Shown: positions 40,888 through 50,652, counted from the stretch's first letter. The stretch is DNA of 64,000 nt from Modicisalibacter tunisiensis (GCF_020148005.1 NZ_JAGXFD010000001.1:1136729-1200728); one strand, 5' to 3'. Numbers and translations are program-made. Notes: generated by a model not told the origin, from the letters alone.

Positions 40888-41709
40888 ATGAGCACCCCGT
40901 CCGAGATCGTCGACGCCTGCCGCACCCTGTTCATCTCCGATGTGCATCTCGGCACGCCGGACTGCCAGGCGGCACTGCTTAGCCGACTGCTGCGCCGCGC
41001 GCGTCCCGAGCGGCTGTATCTGGTCGGCGACGTGGTCGACCTGATCGCCATGCGCCGGCGGGCGGTGCTGCCGCCCGCCCAGCAGCAGCTGGTGGCGCGC
41101 ATCCTGCGCCTGGCACGCGGCGGCTGCGAGGTGATCTACATTCCCGGCAACCATGACGCGGCCTTCCGGCGCCTGAGCGGGCTGCGCATCCACAATGTGC
41201 GCATCGAGCGGCGCTGGATCCACGAGCTGGCCGACGGCCGACGCTTCCTGGTCAGCCACGGCGACGAGTTCGACACCCATGTGCGCATCGCGCCCTGGCT
41301 GCTGGCGCTGGGCGACGGCATGCACCAGTTCGTGCTGCGCCTCAATCGCTGGTGCAACGGCCTGCGGCGCACCCTGGGGCTGCCCTACTGGTCGCTGGCC
41401 AGTGCCCTCAAGCGGCGCCTCGGCAGCGCCCGGCGCTACATCGCCCAGTTCGAGCAGGCCGCGCTGCATCAGGCCTGGCGCGAGGGGCTGGACGGCTACA
41501 TCGGCGGGCATATCCACCAGGCCGGGTTCCGGGCGGGCTATGGTGTGCTCTATGCCAACGACGGCGACTGGGTGGAGCACTGCACGGCGCTCGCCGAACT
41601 GCCCGACGGCCGCCTGCGGCTGGTCGACTGGCAGGGGCGCACGCTGGCCACCGAGCCGCACGTGGTGCCGGCGCCGCCGCCCACGCCGGGCGTGCTGATC
41701 AACGCCTGA
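40888..41709 (+). CDS. LpxH-like metallophosphoesterase, 273 aa
   Basis: A calcineurin-type phosphoesterase of the group that includes UDP-2,3-diacylglucosamine diphosphatase in lipid A synthesis. Metal-binding motifs appear in order: ISDVHLGT (residue 16 on), GDVVD, GNHDAAFRR, VSHGDEFDTH, and GGHIHQAGFR. It is longer than LpxH (240 aa), with a helical insert after VSHGDEFD (RIAPWLLALGDGMHQFVLRL…), typical of the broader family. CAGGAGG precedes the ATG at 40888. It may belong to lipid A or another phospholipid pathway; the exact substrate is uncertain. Confidence 0.85.
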   Translation: MSTPSEIVDACRTLFISDVHLGTPDCQAALLSRLLRRARPERLYLVGDVVDLIAMRRRAVLPPAQQQLVARILRLARGGCEVIYIPGNHDAAFRRLSGLRIHNVRIERRWIHELADGRRFLVSHGDEFDTHVRIAPWLLALGDGMHQFVLRLNRWCNGLRRTLGLPYWSLASALKRRLGSARRYIAQFEQAALHQAWREGLDGYIGGHIHQAGFRAGYGVLYANDGDWVEHCTALAELPDGRLRLVDWQGRTLATEPHVVPAPPPTPGVLINA

Positions 41710-41784
41710 GGGGCGGGTATATCCCTCTGAGACGCCCGCATCTGTGGCACACTGGCGGGCCAGCTTCGAGAACGGGAGTCCCGG

Positions 41785-42516
41785 GTGGCCACCACCGTCC
41801 CGCTGGTCGAGGCGCGCGACTATCCCGACCGCGTGCTGAGCGATCGCCATGAATTCCACCAGCTGCTGCTGGGCCTCGACGGCCACGTCGAGCTCGAGGC
41901 GGCGGGGCGCGCCACCCGCGTCGCGCCCGGGGTGCTGGCGCCGGTGGCCGCCGGCGACGTCCACCATTATCTGGCCCCGGGCGACAACCGGGTGCTGGTG
42001 CTCGACCTGCCGGTCGCCTGGTGCCAGTCGCTGGCGCTGGAGGGGCTGGTATCGCGGCCGGCGCGTCGCCTGTCCCGGGCGCTGGCCGAGCAGGGGCGTG
42101 GTCTCGACGGCCGGACGCCCTCGGCGCTGGCCGGCTGGCTGGAGGCCGTGCTCGCCACCGGCGGGCGTGGCGTGGCGTCGCCCCGCTTGCGCCTGCTGCA
42201 TCTGCTGCCGGCGATTCGCGCCGATCTCGCCCATCCCTGGCGCGTCGCCGAGATGGCGGCGTGCTGTCACCTCGCCGAGGCGGCGTTCGCCCGCCAGTTC
42301 CGTGCCCTGACCGGGCAGTCGCCGCATGTGTGGCTGACCGCACAGCGGCTCGCCCGGGCCCGCGAGCTGCTGCGCGATCCCCGCGCCTCGCTCACCGAGA
42401 TCGCCCTGGCCTGCGGCTTCGCCGACGCGGCGCACTTCTCGCGGGTCTTCCGCCGTCATGTCGGCCGTCCGCCCGGTGAATGGCGCCGGGCCTTGAGGGA
42501 CCGAGCTTCCAGCTAG
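41785..42516 (+). CDS. AraC family transcriptional regulator, 243 aa
   Basis: An N-terminal cupin-like domain (HEFHQLLLGLDGHVELE, DVHHYLAPGDNRVLVLDLP) is followed by a two-HTH DNA-binding domain (about 140–238; HPWRVAEMAACCHLAEAAFARQF and DPRASLTEIALACGFADAAHFSRVFRRHVG). It starts with GTG at 41785, six bases behind GGGAG. Regulators of this type often control the permease next to them; candidates are the YddG-like and AEC genes downstream, though neither is adjacent in the same direction without a gap. Confidence 0.88.
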   Translation: MATTVPLVEARDYPDRVLSDRHEFHQLLLGLDGHVELEAAGRATRVAPGVLAPVAAGDVHHYLAPGDNRVLVLDLPVAWCQSLALEGLVSRPARRLSRALAEQGRGLDGRTPSALAGWLEAVLATGGRGVASPRLRLLHLLPAIRADLAHPWRVAEMAACCHLAEAAFARQFRALTGQSPHVWLTAQRLARARELLRDPRASLTEIALACGFADAAHFSRVFRRHVGRPPGEWRRALRDRASS

Positions 42517-42734
42517 CCGTGTAAACCCACCGGACTGGTCACGGGGGCCCACCCGGCTAAACGGGGGCTGGTCGGCCTGGCGGGGAAGAAGATTTATCCC
42601 CGACGGTGCGGGCCCTGAAGGGGCTTGTGGGAGAGGATGCCTCCTCGACTGCGGCGGCCCGGTGGCGCCTTCATCGCGACTGAAGTCGCTCCCACGGCCA
42701 GGCTCCGCATGAACAGCCTGCCGAGAGATCACCG
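42517..42734. other. Intergenic region with a REP-like pair
   Basis: Between the convergent AraC and AEC genes. It holds a pair of inverted REP-like sequences (42627–42695) and no gene. Confidence 0.6.
42627..42695. repeat. Inverted pair of REP-like sequences
   Basis: The left end GTGGGAG (42627–42633) and right end CTCCCAC (42689–42695) face each other. The right unit contains the hairpin GCGAC-TGAA-GTCGC (42676–42689), and the reverse complement reads GTGGGAGCGACTTCAGTCGC, the form common in Pseudomonas and halomonad REP elements. The left unit is a diverged version with GAGG/CCTC. Confidence 0.75.
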
Positions 42735-43667
42735 CTAGCCTAGCCCCGCGAGAGAAAGCAGCGCGTCGAGCCAGAGCGGGATCACCAGTGGCGCGGCCAG
42801 GGTGGTGAGCAGCACGGCGACGGCGCCCTTGGCGGGCGGGATGTCGAGCTCCATGGCGATGACCACCACATTGGCGGCCATCGGCACCACGCCCAGCAGC
42901 AGCAGGGCGGTGGCGAGGGTGGCATCGATGCCCAGCGTGGCCTGCAGCAGCCACACCGCCAGCAGGCTGAGCAGCGGCCACAGGCCAAAGCGCGCCAGCA
43001 CGCAGGCGGCGATGAAGCGGGCGTCGACCGCGGCGAGCGTCACCCGTCCCAGGGTCATGCCGATGATCATCATGCCCAGCACGGTGTAGCTGGACTTGAA
43101 GTGGTCGAGGCCGTCGAGCAGCGCCGCGGGCAGCGGCACCGCCAGGGCGTTGACCAGCAGGGCGGCGGCGAAGGCGTAGAGCAGCGGCAGGCGGACGATG
43201 CGCGAGAGGCTCTCGCGCACCGAGAAGCGCCCCCGGGCGCTGAGGTAGAAGCCCACCGTGAACTCGTAGAGGGTGATGCCCAGCAGGCAGAACAGGTACT
43301 GGGCCACGCCCTCGGGCGGCAGCAGCACCAGCGCCAGCGGCAGGCCGAAGTAGCCGGTGTTGCCGGTGCCGGCGGAGAAGGCCAGCACCGCGGCCTCGGG
43401 TGGGGCGAACCAGGGCCGCGCCAGGCGATGGACCGTCACGGCGATGAGGCTGGCCAGGGTGAACAGCCCGGCGGTCAGCAGCAGGTCGGCGGGGCCGGGA
43501 TCGCCCTGCACCAGACCGCGGAAGAAGGTCAGCGGGGCGATCACGTAGATCAGCAACGTGGCGATGGGCCGCGGGTCGACGCCGAGCCGCCGGGCGACGA
43601 GCCAGCCCAGGCCGACGAAGGCCAGCAGCATCCACAGCGGTTGGGTGAGGTCGGCCTGTGCGGTCAT
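42735..43667 (-). CDS. AEC family transporter, 310 aa
   Basis: A ten-helix permease of the auxin efflux carrier/malonate family. It opens with LWMLLAFVGLGWLVARRLGVDP, and has the mid-protein GTGNTGYFGLPLAL and the second half VLGMMIIGMTLGRV and VPMAANVVVIAMEL, all typical. GGGAG is seven bases before the ATG at 43667; the frame open to 43778 overlaps the divergent promoter. The substrate is unknown. It diverges from the YddG-like gene with about 130 bp between. Confidence 0.88.
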   Translation of the reverse strand: MTAQADLTQPLWMLLAFVGLGWLVARRLGVDPRPIATLLIYVIAPLTFFRGLVQGDPGPADLLLTAGLFTLASLIAVTVHRLARPWFAPPEAAVLAFSAGTGNTGYFGLPLALVLLPPEGVAQYLFCLLGITLYEFTVGFYLSARGRFSVRESLSRIVRLPLLYAFAAALLVNALAVPLPAALLDGLDHFKSSYTVLGMMIIGMTLGRVTLAAVDARFIAACVLARFGLWPLLSLLAVWLLQATLGIDATLATALLLLGVVPMAANVVVIAMELDIPPAKGAVAVLLTTLAAPLVIPLWLDALLSLAGLG

Positions 43668-43801
43668 CGCGATCTCCCGGGCAAAAGCGCCATGATGCCC
43701 GCTCGCGGCGGGCGGCGACAGGTCAGGAATCGACAAGCCGATCGCGCCGCGAGGCGGCAGACTGGGCGTTTCCGTCATCCGTCTTCATGGGAGCCGCTGC
43801 C

Positions 43802-44689
43802 ATGACCGCGCGTCACGAGACGCCCGCCGATCCCCGTGCCACGGCGATCGGCGCCACCACCGTGCTCAACTGGGCGCTGCTGGCCACGCTGACTCAGCTG
43901 GCCGGGCCGGTGCCGCCGTTTCTGCTCACCGCCCTGGCGTTCGCCATCGCCTTCGTCTGCTTCGCCGTCTGGCTGGGCGTGCGCGGGCAGTCGCTGATCG
44001 CGCCGCTGCGCCAGCCGCCACGGGTCTGGGCGCTGGGTGTCGGCGGCCTGTTCGGCTATCACGCCCTGTACTTCGTCGCCCAGCAGAACGCGCCGCCCGC
44101 CAACGCCGGGCTGATCAGCTACCTGTGGCCGCTGCTGATCGTGATTTTCGTCGCCCTGCTGCCGGGCGAGCGGCTGCGCACCAACCATGTGGTCGGCGGT
44201 CTGCTGGGCTTCGCCGGTGCGGCGCTGCTGGTGGGCGGCGACGTGTCGGCGGCCGGCAGCGTGCTGGGCTATGCGGCGGCCTTCGCCTGCGCCTTTCTGT
44301 GGAGTGGCTATTCGGTGCTGTCGCGGGCCAATCGTGCGGTGCCGACCGCCGCGGTGGGCGGCTTCTGCCTGGTCACCGCGCTGCTCGCCGCGCTCTGCCA
44401 TGGGCTGTTCGAGCCGGCGCGCTGGCCGCAGGGGCTCGGCTGGCTGGGTGTGGTCGGCCTGGGTCTGGGGCCGGTGGGCAGTGCCTTCTTCACCTGGGAC
44501 GTGGGTGTCAAGCACGGCAACCTGCGTCTGCTCGGGCTGCTGGCCTACTTCACGCCGCTGCTGTCGACCGTGGTGCTGATCGCTGCCGGCTATGCCGCAC
44601 CGACGCCGTGGCTGGCGCTGGCGGCGGGGCTGATCACGCTGGGCATGCTGGTGGGCAGCGGCTGGCTGGGGCGATGGCGTAGCGCTTGA
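43802..44689 (+). CDS. DMT superfamily exporter (EamA, YddG-like), 295 aa
   Basis: Ten hydrophobic segments in two EamA halves. GLFGYHALYFVAQQNAPPANAGLISYLWPLLIVIF-type sequence (about residues 80–115; key pieces are FGYHALYF and LISYLWPLLIV) is close to the aromatic amino acid exporter YddG, and TWDVGVKHGNLRLLGLLAYFTPLLS in the second half agrees. The ATG at 43802 follows GGGAG; an ATG at 43787 is possible. Its 3' end carries the -35 and dyad of the next gene's promoter. Confidence 0.85.
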   Translation: MTARHETPADPRATAIGATTVLNWALLATLTQLAGPVPPFLLTALAFAIAFVCFAVWLGVRGQSLIAPLRQPPRVWALGVGGLFGYHALYFVAQQNAPPANAGLISYLWPLLIVIFVALLPGERLRTNHVVGGLLGFAGAALLVGGDVSAAGSVLGYAAAFACAFLWSGYSVLSRANRAVPTAAVGGFCLVTALLAALCHGLFEPARWPQGLGWLGVVGLGLGPVGSAFFTWDVGVKHGNLRLLGLLAYFTPLLSTVVLIAAGYAAPTPWLALAAGLITLGMLVGSGWLGRWRSA

Positions 44690-44716
44690 CCCTGTAGTGG
44701 CTACAGGTGCGGTAAT
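44686..44716 (+). promoter_or_regulatory. MerR-type (CadR/ZntR-like) promoter of the CDF exporter
   Basis: TTGACC (44686–44691) and GGTAAT (44711–44716) are 19 bp apart. The dyad CCTGTAGTGGCTACAGG (44691–44707) fills the spacer and resembles sites of the CadR/PbrR/ZntR group. The -35 overlaps the stop codon of the preceding gene. No MerR-family gene is in the window. Confidence 0.82.
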
Positions 44717-44745
44717 CAGGGTCCATTCAACGACGGGAGCCCTGC

Positions 44746-45699
44746 ATGGCGCACGACCACGCTCACCCGCACGGCCATGACCACGATCATGACCACGACC
44801 ACGACCACGCCCCTACCGTGACCGCCGACAGCGAACGCCGGGTGCGCCTGGCGATGTGGCTGACCGCCGGTTTCATGCTGGCCGAGGTCATCGGTGGCTG
44901 GTGGTCCGGGTCGCTGGCGCTGCTGGCCGATGCCGGGCACATGGTCAGCGATGCCGCCTCGCTGGGGCTGGCGTTGTTCGCCTTCCGCCTCGGGCGGCGC
45001 GCGCCGGATGCCCGGCGGACCTTTGGCTACCAGCGCTTCCAGGTGCTGGCGGCCTTCGTCAACGGCCTGACGCTGCTGGCGATCGGCGTGGGCATCGTGA
45101 TCGCCGCCATCAAGCGCTTCTATGCCCCGGTGGACGTCATGGCCGGGACGATGATGGGCGTCGCCGTGCTGGGGCTGCTGGTCAACCTCGGGGTGTTCGC
45201 CATCCTGCATGCCGGCGACCGCGACAACATCAACCTGCGTGGCGCCATCCTGCACGTGATGGGCGACCTGCTCGGTTCGGTGGCGGCGATCGTCGCCTCG
45301 CTGGTGATCCTGTTCACCGGCTGGGATGTCGCCGACCCGCTGCTGTCGCTGCTCGCCGCGGCGCTGATCCTGCGCGGGGCCTGGAAGATCGTCCGGCGCA
45401 GCGCCCACACCCTGCTCGAGGGCACCCCGGACGGGGTCGAGATCGCCGAGATCCACGAGGCGCTGGCCTCGGTGGAAGGGGTCAGCGACGTCCACGACGT
45501 TCACCTCTGGGGGCTGACGCCCCAGGATCCGCTGCTCAGCCTGCACCTGGTGGTGGATGCCGAGGCGGACAACGACCGTGTGCTGCGCGAGGCCTATGCC
45601 CGGTTGCACGAGCGCTTCGGCATCCAGCATGCCACCTTGCAGCTCGAGGGGCGGGCCTGCCTGACCGGCGGCGACTGCCAGACGCCGTCGCCGGCGTGA
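44746..45699 (+). CDS. Cation diffusion facilitator (Zn/Cd efflux), 317 aa
   Basis: A proton-coupled exporter of Zn(II), Cd(II) or similar ions. The N-terminus is His-rich (alternating H and D over residues 3–22). Six membrane helices follow with the metal site residues in LLADAGHMVSDAASL (His-x3-Asp) and LHVMGDLLGSVAAI, then a cytoplasmic domain with VHDVHLWGLTP. It closely resembles ZitB/CzcD. Transcription probably starts from the MerR-type promoter 30 bp upstream. Confidence 0.93.
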   Translation: MAHDHAHPHGHDHDHDHDHDHAPTVTADSERRVRLAMWLTAGFMLAEVIGGWWSGSLALLADAGHMVSDAASLGLALFAFRLGRRAPDARRTFGYQRFQVLAAFVNGLTLLAIGVGIVIAAIKRFYAPVDVMAGTMMGVAVLGLLVNLGVFAILHAGDRDNINLRGAILHVMGDLLGSVAAIVASLVILFTGWDVADPLLSLLAAALILRGAWKIVRRSAHTLLEGTPDGVEIAEIHEALASVEGVSDVHDVHLWGLTPQDPLLSLHLVVDAEADNDRVLREAYARLHERFGIQHATLQLEGRACLTGGDCQTPSPA

Positions 45700-45848
45700 T
45701 CATGACCCGTTCTCATGCTCGGTGCCGAGGGCGCCGCGGCAACATGACCGGGCTTCATGATCGACCTCGAAACTTTCATTGGTCGTCGGCGAACCCGGCG
45801 GGCACAATGCGGGCATTCTGCACGCATGGAAACGACAAGGGTTGACCG

Positions 45849-46688
45849 ATGAGCGCACACGAGCATCCGCTGGGCATCAGCTTCGAATTCTTTCCCCCCA
45901 ATACCGACGCCGGGCGGGAGAAGCTCATGGCCGCCCGGGATGCCCTGGCCGAGCGCAAGCCGCGCTTCTTCTCGGTGACCTACGGCGCCGGCGGCTCGAC
46001 CCAGGCGCGGACCCACCACACGGTACAGCGCGTCCGCGAGTGCGGCATCAGCACCGCGCCGCACCTGTCGTGCATCGGCAGCGAGAAGGCCCAGGTGCGC
46101 GAGCTGCTCGAGCGCTATCGCGCCGACGGCATCGACAGCCTGGTGGCGCTGCGCGGTGACCTGCCCTCGGGCATGGGCGGGATCGGCGAGCTGCGCTACG
46201 CCAACGAGCTGGTCGAGTTCATCCGCGCCGAGACCGGCGATCACTTCGAGATCGCCGTGGCCGCCTACCCCGAGGCCCACCCCCAGGCGCCGAGTCTCGA
46301 GCATGACCTGCAGAACTTCGTGCGCAAGATGCAGGCCGGCGCCGACCTGGCGATCACCCAGTACTTCTTCAGTGCCGAGGCGTATTTCCACTTCGCCGAG
46401 CGGGCGCGGGCCCTCGGGGTGGAGAAGCCGATCGTGCCGGGCATCATGCCGATCACCAACTACACCAAGCTGGCGCGCTTCTCGGATGCCTGCGGGGCCG
46501 AGATCCCGCGCTGGATCCGCAAGCAGCTCGAGGCCTACGGCGACGACAGCGAGAGCATCCAGGCCTTCGGCGAGGAGGTGGTGTCCCGGCTGTGCCAGCG
46601 GCTGCTCGACGGCGGCGCGCCGGGGCTGCACTTCTACACCCTCAATCAGGCCACACCGGCGCTGCGCATCCTCGACAACCTCGCCTGA
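45849..46688 (+). CDS. metF: 5,10-methylenetetrahydrofolate reductase, 279 aa
   Basis: FAD enzyme giving 5-methyl-THF for homocysteine remethylation. Recognised by SFEFFPPNT at the N-terminus (catalytic Glu), FFSVTYGAGGST, the LVALRGDLP segment, GADLAITQYFF and VPGIMPITNY. Length is normal (about 280). The gene lies about 11 kb beyond ahcY; in pseudomonads it usually follows ahcY closely. It is followed by a strong terminator. Confidence 0.95.
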   Translation: MSAHEHPLGISFEFFPPNTDAGREKLMAARDALAERKPRFFSVTYGAGGSTQARTHHTVQRVRECGISTAPHLSCIGSEKAQVRELLERYRADGIDSLVALRGDLPSGMGGIGELRYANELVEFIRAETGDHFEIAVAAYPEAHPQAPSLEHDLQNFVRKMQAGADLAITQYFFSAEAYFHFAERARALGVEKPIVPGIMPITNYTKLARFSDACGAEIPRWIRKQLEAYGDDSESIQAFGEEVVSRLCQRLLDGGAPGLHFYTLNQATPALRILDNLA

Positions 46689-46711
46689 CGGTCGGTCGGC
46701 ACCGGCGATAC

Positions 46712-46746
46712 ACGGGCCCCACCCCTGCGGTGGGGCCCGTTCGTTT
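46712..46746 (+). terminator. Terminator after metF
   Basis: Arms ACGGGCCCCACC (46712–46723) and GGTGGGGCCCGT (46729–46740), then TCGTTT. Confidence 0.88.
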
Positions 46747-46767
46747 GGCGGGGAACGTCGGGGAAAG

Positions 46768-46818
46768 TGTGTGACATTCCGCACAAAAGGCTGAGCGAGC
46801 TGTGTGGATCTTCGCACG
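46768..46818 (+). promoter_or_regulatory. Two DctD-like operator sites upstream of dctP
   Basis: TGTGTGACATTCCGCACA (46768–46785) and TGTGTGGATCTTCGCACG (46801–46818) share the pattern TGTGTG-n5–6-TnCGCAC and lie 33 bp apart, about three helical turns, on the same face. They are placed 75–125 bp before the sigma-54 promoter, as expected for enhancer sites of DctD. Confidence 0.72.
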
Positions 46819-46840
46819 CCTGAGCCGTACCGCTGCGTGA

Positions 46841-47983
<1,143 letters not shown>

Positions 47984-48000
47984 TCGGCCCGAGGTACCCG

Positions 48001-48031
48001 ACGACGGCGTCCCCCGGGGCGCCGTCGTTGT
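48001..48031 (+). terminator. Hairpin between dctP and dctQ, possible attenuator
   Basis: Arms ACGACGGCG (48001–48009) and CGCCGTCGT (48020–48028), then TGTC. It could end part of the transcripts or protect the dctP message, giving more receptor than membrane subunits. Confidence 0.65.
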
Positions 48032-48048
48032 CTCCGTGAGGAAAGATC

Positions 48049-48609
48049 ATGATTGTACGTTGGCTCAACAAGCTGGAAGAGGCGATCTTCTCGGCGCTGC
48101 TGGTGGCCATGGTGCTGCTGGTGGGCGTCGAGGTGTTCTATCGCTTCGTGCTGGCCGAGGGGATCAGCTGGGCGCAGGAGGCCTCGCTCTACCTGTCGGG
48201 CTGGTTCGTGCTGTTCGGCGTCTCCTGGGGGATCAAGCACGGAACCCACATCGGCGTCGACGTGCTGGTCAAGAAGCTGCCGCGCGGCGGACGGCGCATC
48301 GTCACCCTTATCGCCCTGGCGGTGTGCCTGACCTACTGCGGCCTGCTGCTGGTGGGCAGCTACCAGTACCTGTCGCTGACCCGGATGATCGGCATCGAAC
48401 TGCAGGACATCCCCATCCCCAAGTGGCAGGCGACCCTGATCCTGCCGATCGGCCTGGGCCTGCTGGTGCTGCGCTTTCTCGAGCTGGGCTGGCGGGTGAT
48501 CAAGGATGAGGCCGACGGCTTCGGCTTCTCCGACGAGGGCGAGGAGAGCCTGCGACTCGCCGAGCAGGACGCCGCCGGCGAGACCCGCGACAAGGAGGGC
48601 CGCCCGTGA
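48049..48609 (+). CDS. dctQ: TRAP transporter small membrane subunit DctQ, 186 aa
   Basis: Four transmembrane segments, with the family pattern SWAQEASLYLSGWFVLFGVSWGI near residues 40–62 and HIGVDVLVKKLP after it. The hydrophilic tail after residue 155 is acidic. GAGGAAAG precedes the ATG at 48049. It overlaps dctM by four bases. Confidence 0.93.
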   Translation: MIVRWLNKLEEAIFSALLVAMVLLVGVEVFYRFVLAEGISWAQEASLYLSGWFVLFGVSWGIKHGTHIGVDVLVKKLPRGGRRIVTLIALAVCLTYCGLLLVGSYQYLSLTRMIGIELQDIPIPKWQATLILPIGLGLLVLRFLELGWRVIKDEADGFGFSDEGEESLRLAEQDAAGETRDKEGRP

Positions 48610-49988
48610 CCATCGCGACCCTGTTCATCCTGCTGTTCGGCGCCATCTTCCTGGGCATGCCGATCGCCTTCGCGCTGGGCTTCTCCAGCGTGACCACGAT
48701 CCTGCTGTTCTCCAATGATTCGCTGGGCTCGATCGCCATCAAGCTGTTCGAGTCGGTCTCGAACCACTACACGCTGCTGGCGATTCCCTTCTTCATCCTG
48801 TCGAGCGCCTTTCTCTCCACCGGCGGGGTGGCGCGGCGCCTGATCAACTTCGCCACCGATGCCGTGGGCCACGTCAAGGGCGGCCTGGCGATGGCCTCGG
48901 TGCTGGCCTGCATGCTGTTCGCCGCGGTCTCCGGCTCGTCGCCGGCCACGGTGGCGGCGATCGGCTCGATCGTCATCGCCGGCATGGTCCGCCAGGGCTA
49001 CCCGGAGTCCTACGCCGCCGGGGCGATCGCCAACGCCGGCACGCTGGGCATCCTGATCCCCCCGTCGATCGTCATGCTGGTCTACTCGGCGGCCACCGAG
49101 GTCTCGGCGGCCAAGATGTTCATGGCCGGCCTGATCCCCGGGCTGATGATGGGCTCGATCCTGATGCTGGCCATCTACATCTCGGCACGGCGCATGAAGC
49201 TGCCCGCCCAGCCGTTCCCGGGCGTCGGTGCGCTGCTGCGCTCCGGCGGCAAGGCGACGGCCGGGCTGCTGCTGATCCTGCTGGTGCTGGGCTCGATCTA
49301 CGGTGGCGTGGCCAGCCCCACCGAGGCGGCGGCGATCGCCGCGATCTACGCCTGGCTGGTGGCGGTGATCGGCTACCGCGACATGGGCCCGCTCAAGGGT
49401 GTGCCCTGGAAGCGCCCCGACGAGAACCTGGCCGCGGCGGCCGTGCGCAACCTGTGGCAGACGCCGCTGGCGCTGGTCGGCTCGTTCGTCAATCGCGAGG
49501 TGCGCGAGGTGGTGCTGGACGGCGCCAAGGTGTCGATGATGCTGCTGTTCATCATCGCCAACGCCATGCTCTTCGCCCATGTGCTGACCACCGAGCGCAT
49601 TCCCCATCACATCGCCGAGGCGATCGTCTCCTGGGGCCTGCCGGCGTGGGGCTTTTTGATCGTCGTCAACCTGCTGCTGCTGGCGGCGGGCAACTTCATG
49701 GAGCCGTCGGCGATCCTGCTGATCATGGCGCCGATCCTGTTCCCGATCGCCATGCAGCTGGGCATCGACCCCATCCACCTGGGCATCATCATGGTGGTCA
49801 ACATGGAGATCGGCATGCTCACGCCACCGGTGGGGCTCAACCTGTTCGTCACCGCGGGGATCACCAATCGCTCGATCGGCTGGGTGATCAAGGCGGCGCT
49901 GCCGTGGCTGTGCCTGTTGCTGCTGTTCCTGATCGCCATCACCTATATTCCGGCGATCTCGCTGTGGCTGCCCAACCTGCTGTCGTGA
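48606..49988 (+). CDS. dctM: TRAP transporter large membrane subunit DctM, 460 aa
   Basis: The sodium-coupled permease of the TRAP system, with about 12 hydrophobic segments. Typical pieces are LLAIPFFILSSAFLSTGGVA, MLFAAVSGSSPATVAAIGS, GTLGILIPPSIVMLVYS and, near the end, IMVVNMEIGMLTPPVGLNLFV. It starts with GTG at 48606 inside the dctQ stop (GTGA). It is somewhat longer than many DctM proteins (425–440) because of a hydrophilic insert around residues 255–300. A hairpin terminator follows. Confidence 0.95.
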   Translation: MTIATLFILLFGAIFLGMPIAFALGFSSVTTILLFSNDSLGSIAIKLFESVSNHYTLLAIPFFILSSAFLSTGGVARRLINFATDAVGHVKGGLAMASVLACMLFAAVSGSSPATVAAIGSIVIAGMVRQGYPESYAAGAIANAGTLGILIPPSIVMLVYSAATEVSAAKMFMAGLIPGLMMGSILMLAIYISARRMKLPAQPFPGVGALLRSGGKATAGLLLILLVLGSIYGGVASPTEAAAIAAIYAWLVAVIGYRDMGPLKGVPWKRPDENLAAAAVRNLWQTPLALVGSFVNREVREVVLDGAKVSMMLLFIIANAMLFAHVLTTERIPHHIAEAIVSWGLPAWGFLIVVNLLLLAAGNFMEPSAILLIMAPILFPIAMQLGIDPIHLGIIMVVNMEIGMLTPPVGLNLFVTAGITNRSIGWVIKAALPWLCLLLLFLIAITYIPAISLWLPNLLS

Positions 49989-50010
49989 ACGCGCCGGCAC
50001 GAGAAGACAA

Positions 50011-50040
50011 CAGGAACCCCGCCGCAAGGCGGGGTTCCTG
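50011..50040 (+). terminator. Terminator after dctM
   Basis: Thirteen-base perfect arms (CAGGAACCCCGCC and complement) with a GCAA tetraloop. No long T run follows. Confidence 0.82.
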
Positions 50041-50121
50041 CGTCTGGCGCCCTGGTGCGGTGCCACGCCCTCGACTAGCCTGAGATCGCACGCACAATCA
50101 CGAACCGTGAGGGAGGCAGTC

Positions 50122-50652
50122 ATGCGTTTGCCGCAATGGATGCTGGGCCTGGGGGTCGCCGCGCTGACGACCGCCGGCGCCCATGCCGCGACCACCGTCG
50201 AGATGCACGCCGTCTCGGCCGACGGCGTCGGCGAGTCGATCGGCACCATCAGCGTCGAGAAGACCCCCTGGGGCGTCAAGTTCACCCCCGACCTGAAGGG
50301 CCTGGAAGCCGGCCTGCACGGCTTCCACCTGCACCAGAACCCGAGCTGCGAGCCGGCCGAGAAGGACGGCGAGAGGGTTGCGGCCGCGGCGGCGGGCGGT
50401 CACTTCGATCCCGACGCCACCGGCACTCACCAGGGGCCCTACGGCGAGGGGCACCTGGGCGACCTGCCGCTGCTCACGGTCGATGCCCAGGGTACCGCGA
50501 CGACGCCGGTGCTGGCGCCGCGGCTGTCCATGACCGACCTCGGAGGGCATGCGCTGGTGATCCACGCCGGCGGCGACAATTACAGCGACGAGCCGCACCT
50601 CGGGGGCGGCGGGGCGCGAGTCGCCTGCGGGGTCATCGGGAAGGACCAGTGA
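50122..50652 (+). CDS. sodC: Periplasmic Cu/Zn superoxide dismutase, 176 aa
   Basis: Converts superoxide to peroxide and oxygen outside the cytoplasm. The signal peptide ends near residue 22 (AHAA). Copper and zinc ligands are visible: HGFHLHQNPSC, then AAGGHFDPDATGTHQGPYGEGHLGD, then VIHAGGDNYSD, and the second disulphide Cys in ARVACGVI. GAGGGAGG stands before the ATG at 50122. Length fits the bacterial SodC group (about 173–177). Confidence 0.95.
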   Translation: MRLPQWMLGLGVAALTTAGAHAATTVEMHAVSADGVGESIGTISVEKTPWGVKFTPDLKGLEAGLHGFHLHQNPSCEPAEKDGERVAAAAAGGHFDPDATGTHQGPYGEGHLGDLPLLTVDAQGTATTPVLAPRLSMTDLGGHALVIHAGGDNYSDEPHLGGGGARVACGVIGKDQ

